64,000 nt of DNA, taken from positions 1 through 64,000 of the forward strand of contig NZ_JALCZU010000010.1 of NCBI RefSeq assembly GCF_023522835.1, in the 5' to 3' direction. Below the pieces are notes generated by a model. It made no database searches, was not told where the DNA came from, and saw nothing but the letters and a program-made list of their open reading frames with translations. Made by a program: the position numbers and the translations under genes. This document shows positions 46,543 to 53,943 of this stretch, piece after piece (position 1 is the first letter of the stretch; every line of letters starts with the position of its first letter). The stretch comes from Oceanobacillus saliphilus (GTDB lineage: Bacteria; Bacillota; Bacilli; Bacillales; Amphibacillaceae).

Positions 46543-48012
46543 ATGGCTACTACATTGGTTTGGTGGGCAATTGCAGTCTATGTCATCATTGCCCTATTTA
46601 TTGCATACCTTTCAAGAAAAGGAAAACAGAATAATATGGAAAGCTATTTTCTTGGAGACAGGAAATTAGGAGGATTTGTATCTGCGCTTAGTTACAGTGC
46701 AACTACATACAGTGCCTTTATGCTTGTGGGCCTTGCTGGATTAACCTATAACGGTGGTGTCGGTGCTCTCGGATTTGAACTTATTTACTTAATGGGTGTT
46801 TCCCTTGTTGCCTTTTTCGGTCCTCGTTTTTGGGTCGCAGGTAAAAAATATGGATATGTGACACCTTCGCAAATGCTTGGTGACAGATATGATGATAAAA
46901 AGGTTGCTGTAGCAGTAGCTATTACAAACTGTCTATTCCTCATTCCTTACAGTGCGGTACAGCTCTCAGGTGTAGGATATTTGCTTCAAGGGGTATCCAA
47001 TAATGCGATTCCATATTCTACCGGTGTTATTTTAGCGACCGTACTTGCACTATTATTTTCCTATATTGCTGGAATACGATCTGTTGCATGGACAGATTCT
47101 CTACAGTCAATATTTATGATTATCAGTTCCACTATCGTAGTCATTGTACTCATAAATGGTCTTGGTGGACTCGGCGGATTCTTTGAAAAAATAGAAACGA
47201 GCCAGCCTGAATTATTAACAGTACCTGGAAACGGTTATTTTAACATCCTGACTTTTCTAGGATTGACAATCCCTTGGTTCTTTTTCAGTATATCTAATCC
47301 ACAAGTAAGCCAACGTCTATATATGCCGGCTTCATTAAAAAGCTTGAAAACAATGCTCATGGGTTTTCTTGTCTTTGGATTCATTTATACACTTGTTGCG
47401 GTTATATGGGGATTTTCTGCTTCGATCATGTTTCCCGACTTGGAAAATGCAGATATGGCAACACCATTGGTATTGTCCTCGGATCTCGTACCACCATTGC
47501 TTGGCGTAATTGTGATGGTAGGAATTATGGCTGCAGCTATATCTACTATTGATTCGATTTTGCTAACATTGTCTTCACTTTTTGCTAAGGATGTATATGG
47601 CAATGTCAAAAAGAATGCGACCGATCAGATGCAGCTTCGCATTGGTAAAATTGTTATTCCGATTATTGCAATATTGGCTTATCTTTTTGCCGAAATGCAA
47701 TTAAATTTGATTGCAGTACTATCGGTAGCTTCTTCAGCCGGCCTTATTGTTGTCGTACCAGCGATCATAGGGACGTTCTACTGGAAACGGGGAACTGCGG
47801 CTGGTGTCCTATCGAGTGTCATCATTTCAGGAATCGTCGTTATACTATTGGAATTTCTCCAGATGAAACCGCTGGGTCTTGCATCCGGTCTGTGGGGGAT
47901 TATCCTTTCAACAATTCTCTTTATCGGTGTTAGTTTCGTTACACGCGCACCGGAAGCTAAAGCAAATGAATTTTTATCCTCTATAAAAGAAGGATTAAAA
48001 AACGCAAAATAA
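46543..48012 (+). CDS. Sodium:solute symporter (SSS family)
   Basis: A 489-residue, about 13-helix membrane transporter of the SSSF family, importing a substrate with Na+. Features: an N-terminal VWWAIAVYVIIALFIAYLS helix, GLAGLTYNGGVGALGFEL, FFFSISNPQVSQRLYMPAS and SFLFSSIKE-like polar end. The substrate is not readable; relatives carry pantothenate, proline, acetate or other organic acids. It starts two bases after the small partner. A Rex-type operator upstream suggests redox control, so an organic acid is attractive but unproven. Confidence 0.88.
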   Translation: MATTLVWWAIAVYVIIALFIAYLSRKGKQNNMESYFLGDRKLGGFVSALSYSATTYSAFMLVGLAGLTYNGGVGALGFELIYLMGVSLVAFFGPRFWVAGKKYGYVTPSQMLGDRYDDKKVAVAVAITNCLFLIPYSAVQLSGVGYLLQGVSNNAIPYSTGVILATVLALLFSYIAGIRSVAWTDSLQSIFMIISSTIVVIVLINGLGGLGGFFEKIETSQPELLTVPGNGYFNILTFLGLTIPWFFFSISNPQVSQRLYMPASLKSLKTMLMGFLVFGFIYTLVAVIWGFSASIMFPDLENADMATPLVLSSDLVPPLLGVIVMVGIMAAAISTIDSILLTLSSLFAKDVYGNVKKNATDQMQLRIGKIVIPIIAILAYLFAEMQLNLIAVLSVASSAGLIVVVPAIIGTFYWKRGTAAGVLSSVIISGIVVILLEFLQMKPLGLASGLWGIILSTILFIGVSFVTRAPEAKANEFLSSIKEGLKNAK

Positions 48013-48040
48013 GGTTGAATTTGCTTATATATTTTATGGT

Positions 48041-48070
48041 AGTCCCTTTTTACAAAGGGGCTTTTTTTTT
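48041..48070 (+). terminator. Terminator of the symporter operon
   Basis: AGTCCCTTT pairs with AAAGGGGCT (one G-U), followed by nine T. Confidence 0.8.
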
Positions 48071-48308
48071 GACAAATAGGTAAGTATATACCTTTCTTAT
48101 TTGCATAAGTGCAACTTGATTGTCACCGAAACGCTTTTTATCAACCACGTTTTTAACAGATACAAAAGTATAAAATTATAACAGAGGCTGATTCACTTTC
48201 AGAAACAGCCACGTCAAGTCTTTTGATCTTGTAAAATAATGAATGGTTACCGTAAAACATGGATAAGCTAATGAAATAATATACGTTATGGAAGGAAGAT
48301 ATAATTTT
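48071..48308. other. Gap before yndM
   Basis: No gene. A small AGGTA/TACCT palindrome near 48081-48096 and a GTGCAACTTG stretch near 48110 are the only patterns seen. Confidence 0.35.
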
Positions 48309-48764
48309 ATGAAACATACAGGTCCTTTAGCAATTAAATTTCTCATGACAACGGCAATACTATGGATTGTACTTGGGTTGTTTTTTGATATGTCCTTTGG
48401 AAATATCATAACAACAAGTCTTATTGTTACTTTGTTGGGTTATCTTGGCGATTTGTTTATCATGCCAAGAGTTGGAAATGTTTTCGCCTCCATTGCCGAC
48501 TTCGTATTTTTTTGGGCAGCTGTGTGGATCGTAGCCAACACGATTATCCAAACGCCTATTATTGCGTTAGGTACAGCCGCATTTATCTCTGCTGTCCTCC
48601 TGACGATTGGAGAGGCTATTTTCCACAAATATTTGAAAGAGGAGGAAATCAAATATAAAAAGCATCTGGAAAGTAAAATCGCATATTTCCCACGGAAGTA
48701 CCAAACGGAATTCAGCTCTGAAATGAATGAAAATGATGGCATGCCACCTAAAGATACGAAATAG
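48309..48764 (+). CDS. yndM: DUF2512 membrane protein, YndM-like
   Basis: A 151-residue protein with four predicted helices in the first ~115 residues (ALWIVLGLFF-type start, IITTSLIVTLLGYLGDLFI, FVFFWAAVWIVANTIIQ, ALGTAAFISAVLLTIGEAIF) and a polar tail. The YndM family is found in spore-formers, function unknown. The ATG at 48309 (MKHTGPLAIKF) with AAGGAAG upstream is preferred over 48288. Confidence 0.85.
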   Translation: MKHTGPLAIKFLMTTAILWIVLGLFFDMSFGNIITTSLIVTLLGYLGDLFIMPRVGNVFASIADFVFFWAAVWIVANTIIQTPIIALGTAAFISAVLLTIGEAIFHKYLKEEEIKYKKHLESKIAYFPRKYQTEFSSEMNENDGMPPKDTK

Positions 48765-48800
48765 GCAGTCACACCTCCGATTCCGGTGTCTGCCTTTTTA
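48763..48800 (+). terminator. Terminator of yndM
   Basis: AGGCAG and ACACC on the left pair with GGTGT and CTGCCT on the right around a small bulge, followed by TTTTTATT. Confidence 0.75.
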
Positions 48801-49036
48801 TTCTTTTTATTGTTATGAACACTCCCTTTTTCAAAGTATTTTTAAAAGTTTCAACGTTGTGTCTGGCTGCATATGAAGAAAATCGATACGCGCGATCACC
48901 ACCATCCTTAAACTTTTTGTGGAAAAACCAATTTTCATGAGTATTTTTCATAATTCAGTACAGAATAGATTGTGTAAAAGCCAATCCTTCACTTGAAGAA
49001 CGGTTTTGCAAAATTAAACTACATGGAGGTACAATC

Positions 49037-49246
49037 ATGGACAACAACAACAACAACAACCGCAACAGAAATCGCAATAACAACAATAACAACAATAATA
49101 ACAACAATAATAATGTTGATAATGTTGAATTTGCGAACGAATTTATCGACAATAACTTCGATAATGACAACAACAATAACAACCGCAACAGAAATCGTAA
49201 CAACAACAACAACAACAATAATAATAACAACAACCGCAATAACTAA
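49037..49246 (+). CDS. Asparagine-rich low-complexity protein
   Basis: A 69-residue protein, mostly Asn with Arg. Two near-identical N-rich arms carrying the RNRNR motif flank a central core (VDNVEFANEFIDNNFDND). The ATG at 49037 has GGAGGT seven bases upstream and a strong terminator follows, so it is a real gene despite its composition. The DNA is a run of AAC/AAT triplets with a 20-base direct repeat in the two arms. An overlapping frame is threonine-rich and has no such ribosome site. Coat, matrix or self-assembling role is speculation; not recognised. Confidence 0.72.
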   Translation: MDNNNNNNRNRNRNNNNNNNNNNNNNVDNVEFANEFIDNNFDNDNNNNNRNRNRNNNNNNNNNNNNRNN

Positions 49247-49251
49247 TAACT

Positions 49252-49297
49252 AAAAAAGTCTGTATTACAGTGAAATCCTGTGATACAGGCTTTTTTA
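49252..49297 (+). terminator. Terminator of the Asn-rich gene
   Basis: A 19-bp stem with two G-U pairs (49252-49270 with 49278-49296) and a 7-nt loop, rich in T at the end. Confidence 0.88.
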
Positions 49298-49356
49298 TAA
49301 GAGATGTTTTCAGAGAGAATCCTAAGAAGAAATATTATTTAATTGGAGGATTTGAT

Positions 49357-49455
49357 GTGAAAGGTGAAGTGAACAACAGGAAATGGTTCTCAATAACGAA
49401 AGAAATTGCTCCGTCAAAAGACAGGGCAACCTCTTTCATTCAATATCCGGAATAA
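49357..49455 (+). CDS. Possible 32-aa protein
   Basis: GTG at 49357 has GGAGG seven bases upstream. The product begins KGEVNNRKWFSITKEIAP. It has no recognised feature or homologue. The ribosome site is the only support; the longer frame from 49270 runs through the preceding terminator and is unlikely. Confidence 0.35.
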   Translation: MKGEVNNRKWFSITKEIAPSKDRATSFIQYPE

Positions 49456-49490
49456 TTCGACTTACTTCTCTCAAGCGCTACCTTCTGTAT

Positions 49491-49679
49491 TTAATTGAAG
49501 AATGTTAAAAGCTGCTGCTGGGCAAGCTTTGCCGCTTCAGCATCTGTCCGTAATCTAACTTGCATATCCCGATCAGCGCAATTTTGCGCAAGACTCTCGA
49601 GTCTATTTGCAATTTGATCATGTTGGCCTATTATATGACGTAAATTTTCAGTTTCTGCATAGGATAAAAAGAAATTCAA
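49491..49679 (-). CDS. Small helical protein, 62 aa
   Basis: TTG start with AAAGGA nine bases upstream. It is predicted to be mainly helical, with a repeated Arg/Leu/Ala pattern (LRHIIGQHDQIANRLESLAQ, then RTDAEAAKLAQQQLLTFF). It lies 60 bases after the manganese catalase gene on the same strand. With no terminator in between it is likely the third gene of that operon. Unrecognised; spore-coat association is inferred from the neighbours. Confidence 0.6.
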   Translation of the reverse strand: MNFFLSYAETENLRHIIGQHDQIANRLESLAQNCADRDMQVRLRTDAEAAKLAQQQLLTFFN

Positions 49680-49739
49680 GGCTCATGTTCCTTTCTTCAG
49701 TTGTTATTTATATTTTCCTCCGTTAACACAATATTTATA

Positions 49740-50636
49740 CTACAATCCTGCTGAACGCTGTAGTCGTTTAGCAATCTCCATAAAATCTTCATGGGTTACA
49801 CCCGGGGCAAATTCTTCTGGTATCTCTTCATAATCTGGAACTGGTGCACCTTTTGGAGAACCGATAATCACTTCCAACTGTTCACCTGTTTCCGGGTGTG
49901 CCCCTTTCCATATTTTATTAATATCTCTATAGTCCTTTTGACTGAATGTATACAGTCTCGTATGAACTCCTTCCGCTTCATATTTACGGGCAGTATCAAA
50001 GACACGGTTATCCAAGTTTGGTACCGGGAGCATTTTTGTCATATCAACACCTGTTGCTACTTCCAGTGCTTTGGCGTAGGCGATAATATGTGTGCCACCT
50101 CTGACAAGTAAGTATCCAATCATCTCTCGAGCAGTCGGATGATCTGTCATTTCATATACACGCATTTTATGGGTTCTAGCACCTATTTCCAGAAAATAAT
50201 TATGAAGTAAATCGGTTACCAAATTTCCACTGTTAAAGACATTATCTCCCGTCCACGGCCTACCATGAGAATCCCCTGGTCTGGAACTTTGTGCCGTATC
50301 AATAAAATGATACGTGCTCCTCTTATCTTTAGCATTTCGCATAGGAGTAACATTTGGGTCTGCCGTGAAAGTACTCCCTTCCATCATTATATTAATCGTA
50401 TGTGCAACAAGTTCCACATGCCCAAATTCTTCCGCTGTAATACTTGCTACTAAGTCATAAAAAGGTTTAAGCTTCCTCTTATTTTTAAAATTAAAGGATT
50501 GGTACATGTAATTATTTAGCGTAGACATCTCACCATATCTTCCACCCAATAACTCCTGAACAGCAGATGCAGCATTGGGATCAGCTTCTTTTGGACGAGG
50601 TAATTCGATGGCAATTCTATCCATCCGTTCAATCAA
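49740..50636 (-). CDS. Manganese catalase family protein
   Basis: A 298-residue di-manganese catalase-fold protein (ferritin-like four-helix bundle) that would split hydrogen peroxide. Ligand-bearing helices are seen in GRYGEMSTLNNYMYQSFNF (Glu), ASITAEEFGHVELVAHTIN (Glu, His) and the later DLLHNYFLEIGARTHKMRVY and RGGTHIIAYAKAL. Relatives include CotJC and YdbD, which are spore coat or stress proteins. TTG at 50636 (MIERMDRIAIELPRPKEAD), seven bases after GGAGGG, fits both the ribosome site and the family N terminus. Middle gene of an operon. Confidence 0.92.
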   Translation of the reverse strand: MIERMDRIAIELPRPKEADPNAASAVQELLGGRYGEMSTLNNYMYQSFNFKNKRKLKPFYDLVASITAEEFGHVELVAHTINIMMEGSTFTADPNVTPMRNAKDKRSTYHFIDTAQSSRPGDSHGRPWTGDNVFNSGNLVTDLLHNYFLEIGARTHKMRVYEMTDHPTAREMIGYLLVRGGTHIIAYAKALEVATGVDMTKMLPVPNLDNRVFDTARKYEAEGVHTRLYTFSQKDYRDINKIWKGAHPETGEQLEVIIGSPKGAPVPDYEEIPEEFAPGVTHEDFMEIAKRLQRSAGL

Positions 50637-50671
50637 ATGACTTCCCTCCAATCTTGGTATACTTAAGCCGC

Positions 50672-50917
50672 TTAATGGCGAAGCACCCAGATTATCTGCT
50701 GAATACGAACATAAAAACGATAACCACTATGAACAACAACTACATGGTCAGGGGTAACATGTGCCAGCTCTCCACGAACAGTATCCTTGATTGTTTGAAT
50801 GACTACGTAAGCACCTGTACAGCCACGCAGCATTTCATATAAATACGGATCTACATGGGTAATCATTTGCGGCATACTTCCGGGAAGATTTCTTTCCTGC
50901 TCCTGCTGTTCACTCAT
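50672..50917 (-). CDS. DUF2642 protein (YuzF-like)
   Basis: An 81-residue small protein. The DUF2642 core is DPYLYEMLRGCTGAYVVIQT, then VRGELAHVTPDHVVV and RFYVRIQQIIWV. The family occurs in spore-formers and some members are coat-associated. AAAGGAGG lies before the ATG at 50917. First gene of an operon with the manganese catalase, 35 bases apart. Confidence 0.85.
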   Translation of the reverse strand: MSEQQEQERNLPGSMPQMITHVDPYLYEMLRGCTGAYVVIQTIKDTVRGELAHVTPDHVVVVHSGYRFYVRIQQIIWVLRH

Positions 50918-51236
50918 TAACGTACCTCCTTTATTTAGAAACTTGACTAATCTTAAAAACGAATGCCTTCGTTGCATTTGTAGATGTGAAAATTTCTACA
51001 CTTTCCCACCTACCAAAAAGACATATCCATCTACAGTATACTGGCAGATGAGTTTGTCCTATTCCACGAATTTATAAACTATCGTGATTTGAAACAGAAC
51101 ATACTTTTTTACAAAATGTACGAAATAATTTGATATAATTTAGCAAAATTTTAAATTATAAACACGCTACACTTCTATTACCGAGAAAGTTGTTTTACCT
51201 TTAGGTAGTTTGCTTATACAGCCAATTTTCAGTGTG
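50918..51236. other. Divergent gap upstream of the coat-like genes
   Basis: No gene. An imperfect AATGC/GCATT hairpin near 50966-50982 and AT-rich sequence. The sigma-K-like promoter begins at its right edge. Confidence 0.4.
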
Positions 51237-51245
51237 CATAAGATA
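51218..51245 (+). promoter_or_regulatory. Sigma-K-like promoter
   Basis: AC at 51218-51219, 17 bases, then CATAAGATA (51237-51245) matches the mother-cell sigma-K pattern AC-N16/17-CATANNNTA. It lies 34 bases before the Cys/His-rich gene. Confidence 0.5.
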
Positions 51246-51279
51246 AACTATACGCCACTAGAAAGGAGGCAATTGAAAA

Positions 51280-51672
51280 ATGGTTATCTACAAAAGCAGC
51301 AGAAAATGTCATTGCAAATCCCCCAGTCATTGTGATCATAGACATCATCACAAGGATAAAAAAGAACACAAAAAACCCCCTCCCAAGAAATCCTGTCAGG
51401 AAAGTCTAAACGAGTTCATTGCATCTGTAGCGGAGGTTGAAAATTCATTGGCACAAGCGATCAATGCAGAGGTTCATTTAATGAAAAAACTTGATTTTTC
51501 GCCTAAAGAAGCAATTAAATTTACTGAAAAACTAGAGAATATAATAAAATTGGCAATTAAAAAGGAAATCATTATGGAGTTTCTATTAGAGGAAACGATA
51601 AAAGCCTGTAAAGATCACAAGAAAAAATGTAAAAAGTGCCCTCCTCATAAATGTACTTGCCATTGCGAGTAG
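51280..51672 (+). CDS. Cys/His/Lys-rich probable coat protein
   Basis: A 130-residue protein. The N-terminal ~40 residues are Lys/His/Cys/Pro-rich (CHCKSPSHCDHRHHHKDKK). The helical middle (about 40-105) contains AIKKEIIMEFLLEE. The C-terminal tail is again Cys/His-rich (KKCPPHKCTCHCE). GGAGG precedes the ATG. The middle is paralogous to the next gene. Such tails suggest metal binding or disulfide cross-linking in the coat; the sigma-K-like promoter fits a late mother-cell role. Not recognised as a named family. Confidence 0.72.
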   Translation: MVIYKSSRKCHCKSPSHCDHRHHHKDKKEHKKPPPKKSCQESLNEFIASVAEVENSLAQAINAEVHLMKKLDFSPKEAIKFTEKLENIIKLAIKKEIIMEFLLEETIKACKDHKKKCKKCPPHKCTCHCE

Positions 51673-51801
51673 AGTTTACTATCTTCAATCAAACTAAACT
51701 CATTCATTATCTTGACCTTATGTTATTGTAATAAGGATAAGAGCTGAGCCAGATGGTAAATAGGTAACATCGTGTAGAACCGCAGGAAAGGACGACTAAA
51801 A

Positions 51802-51993
51802 TTGCCTCAAGAAAACTTTTTGCATGCAGTGGCAAACATGGAGATGGCTCTAGCAAATGCCCTCTCGGCAGATTCCAGTTCAAGTTCAGTAACACCAGAT
51901 CAGCTTAGCAGACTTCTCAAACTCATTATTAAAAAGGAAATTATCTTGGAATTTTTATTGGAAGAATTCCCATTTTCAATTACGAATGATTAA
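51802..51993 (+). CDS. Small paralogue of the Cys/His-rich protein
   Basis: A 63-residue protein. Start TTG with AAAGGA nine bases upstream. It shares with the previous protein an ENFLHAVANMEMALANAL-like helix and LIIKKEIILEFLLEE, but lacks the Cys/His/Lys tails. It is therefore the stripped helical core of the same family, a tandem duplication. Function unknown, spore association inferred. Confidence 0.65.
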   Translation: MPQENFLHAVANMEMALANALSADSSSSSVTPDQLSRLLKLIIKKEIILEFLLEEFPFSITND

Positions 51994-52320
51994 CTATTTC
52001 AGAAAGATATATTAACTCTAAAAGCAATCAAATAACATGCAAGATAAAGTATTTTTAACTGACAAGTCTTCCAAAGCTTTATACTTTTTATCCGTAAAGA
52101 AATGGACAAAAACTCTACTTAAGAGATTTTTGTCCATTTTAACTAGCCCACAATAATAGATGCAGAAACTGCATCGGGTTACCTCAATAAGTTCGGCTGG
52201 ATTATGCTTATGCCCATTCAAACATGGAATGACAATAGTAGTAAGTGTCATATTTCAACATTATGGGTATAGACTTACTAGTTACAAAACGTGAAGTCAT
52301 CGTCAGGACGGAGGTTTTAC
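51994..52320. other. Gap before the antiporter gene
   Basis: Holds a strong terminator at 52100-52139, a small GATGCAG/CTGCATC hairpin at 52153-52170 and a structured-looking stretch up to the antiporter. I compared it with known ion riboswitches (c-di-AMP, Mn2+, Mg2+) and saw no match. Confidence 0.45.
52100..52139. terminator. Terminator after the coat-like genes
   Basis: A 13-bp stem (AAATGGACAAAAA with TTTTTGTCCATTT) has T-rich tails on both strands. Confidence 0.85.
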
Positions 52321-53790
52321 ATGTTACCGGAACTAATTGATTCAAATTTTTTAATACTTATTTTTTCACTCATTCTTATTATAAGCATCCTTGGTACGAA
52401 GTTTACATCGAAAGTAAATACCCCTTCCCTATTATTCTTCATTGCATTGGGTATGGCTATAGGCAGTGATGGTTTTAATATATTTGAGTTTTATGATGCA
52501 GAATTGGCACAATTGATCGGTATGATGGCATTGGTTATCATTTTATTTGATGGGGGAATAAAGACTAATTGGAATCGCATAAAACCTGTAGCAATTCCTT
52601 CCATATCACTGGCAACACTTGGAGTTCTCATCACTTCCTTGATTTTAGGTGTGATAGCCAAGTTCTTTTTCAATCTGAGCTGGCCAGAATCGTTGTTATT
52701 GGGTGCACTGGTTGGTTCAACGGATGCGGCAGCGGTTTTTGCTATGCTTCAAGGGAAAAATATCAATGATCGACTAGAGGCAACGCTTGAAGCCGAATCG
52801 GGTGCGAATGATCCGATGGCAGTTTTTCTTACGGTTACACTAATATCGTTCGTAGAGATGCAAAACAGCGGGCTTTTAGGATTAATCGGTAGCTTTATAT
52901 GGAATATGGGTGGAGGACTCTTACTTGGATTGCTAATCGGTTGGTTTGGAAGCAAGGCATTGCACCGAATAACATTGATTTCCAGTGGGCTTTATCCACT
53001 GCACGCACTGGCATTTGCTTTTCTTGCCTATAGCGTCGCTTCATTGGTCAATGCAAGTGGACTTTTAGCTGTGTATACTGCGGCGATTTACATAGGGAAT
53101 ACCGGACTGAAACAAAGAAACGCCATTCTCCAATTTAATGAAGGTTTCAGCTGGATTGCTCAAATTGTGCTGTTTATTACGCTTGGACTTTTCGTTATAC
53201 CAAGTGATCTGTTTCAGTGGGAGATTATATGGAGAGCCTTGCTTTTATCATTCATTCTAATGTTTGTTGCCCGACCGATTGCCTCATTCATCTCCGTGAT
53301 CGGCATGAACTATACGATTCGAGAAAAATTACTGATTTCTTGGGCTGGCCTCCGAGGTGCTGTACCTATTGTATTGGCACTCTTTCCTATGATATCCGGA
53401 CTTGAACACAGTCAGTTATTTTTCAATGTCGTCTTCTTTGTCGTTTTGACTTCTACCCTATTGCAGGGTACGACAATGTCATGGTTTGCAAATAGGCTCG
53501 GACTTGTCAAACCAGGGACGAACACCGAAATCAATCATATGGAATTATTGTCAGTTGGAAAAAACACACTTGAAATCGTTGAGATTATTATTGATGAAAA
53601 TTCTAAAGTTGACGGAGAGAAGATTAAAGATCTTGGATTACCGGCTAATGCCAACATTACGTTTATCCTTCGTGACGGGGAAACACTCTCCCCAAATGGC
53701 AGCATTAAAATAATGGAGGGTGACCTCCTCTATGTTCTCGCTCCAAAAGAAGATGTTGACAAGCTTGAAAAAATATTAAACGAATCATAA
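52321..53790 (+). CDS. CPA1 cation/proton antiporter (NhaP2/CvrA type)
   Basis: A 489-residue protein. About 12 helices form the CPA1 core (residues ~1-385), including the family ALVGSTDAAAVFAML and the AESGANDPMAVFLT segments with transport Asp residues. A C-terminal cytosolic TrkA-C/RCK_C domain (about 400-485) ends in EGDLLYVLAPKEDVDKL. It exchanges K+ or Na+ for H+. The start at 52321 has GGAGG six bases upstream; the frame from 52291 has none. Fits a salt-tolerant lifestyle. Confidence 0.92.
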   Translation: MLPELIDSNFLILIFSLILIISILGTKFTSKVNTPSLLFFIALGMAIGSDGFNIFEFYDAELAQLIGMMALVIILFDGGIKTNWNRIKPVAIPSISLATLGVLITSLILGVIAKFFFNLSWPESLLLGALVGSTDAAAVFAMLQGKNINDRLEATLEAESGANDPMAVFLTVTLISFVEMQNSGLLGLIGSFIWNMGGGLLLGLLIGWFGSKALHRITLISSGLYPLHALAFAFLAYSVASLVNASGLLAVYTAAIYIGNTGLKQRNAILQFNEGFSWIAQIVLFITLGLFVIPSDLFQWEIIWRALLLSFILMFVARPIASFISVIGMNYTIREKLLISWAGLRGAVPIVLALFPMISGLEHSQLFFNVVFFVVLTSTLLQGTTMSWFANRLGLVKPGTNTEINHMELLSVGKNTLEIVEIIIDENSKVDGEKIKDLGLPANANITFILRDGETLSPNGSIKIMEGDLLYVLAPKEDVDKLEKILNES

Positions 53791-53816
53791 AGCCCTGCGA
53801 ATTTTCACAGGGCTTT
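53789..53816. terminator. Terminator after the antiporter gene
   Basis: A 9-bp stem (AAAGCCCTG with CAGGGCTTT) overlaps the antiporter stop codon and is followed by ATTT on the plus strand. Confidence 0.8.
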
Positions 53817-53910
53817 ATTTGCAGATAGAAACGTATAAAACTTTCCTAACGCTGCAAGTGCAACAAAGGTATTTGCGCAAACTCATAATCAAATACCCTC
53901 TTTTTCTAAT

Positions 53911-53943
53911 CGGCAAAATCCGGGGAGTGACCGTGATTGCACG
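53911..53943 (-). repeat. Dispersed repeat copy (CACTCCCCGnATTTTG type)
   Basis: On the minus strand it reads GGTCACTCCCCGGATTTTGC, next to the chemoreceptor stop codon. Same core as copies at 57297, 57553 and 61960. Confidence 0.7.

Noticed and set aside
48769-48951. Minus-strand 60-aa frame
   Set aside because: No ribosome site and it runs into the yndM terminator; composition alone is not enough.
49050-49250. Repeated AAC/AAT triplets considered as a CRISPR or satellite
   Set aside because: No regular repeat-spacer units; it encodes Asn runs.
48993-49253. Threonine-rich frame overlapping the Asn-rich gene
   Set aside because: A shifted reading of the AAC repeats; only the Asn frame has a proper ribosome site.
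52018-52251. Minus-strand Cys-containing 77-aa frame
   Set aside because: No ribosome site and crosses a strong terminator hairpin.
52141-52320. Riboswitch upstream of the antiporter
   Set aside because: No match to the c-di-AMP, Mn2+ or Mg2+ consensus features I know.
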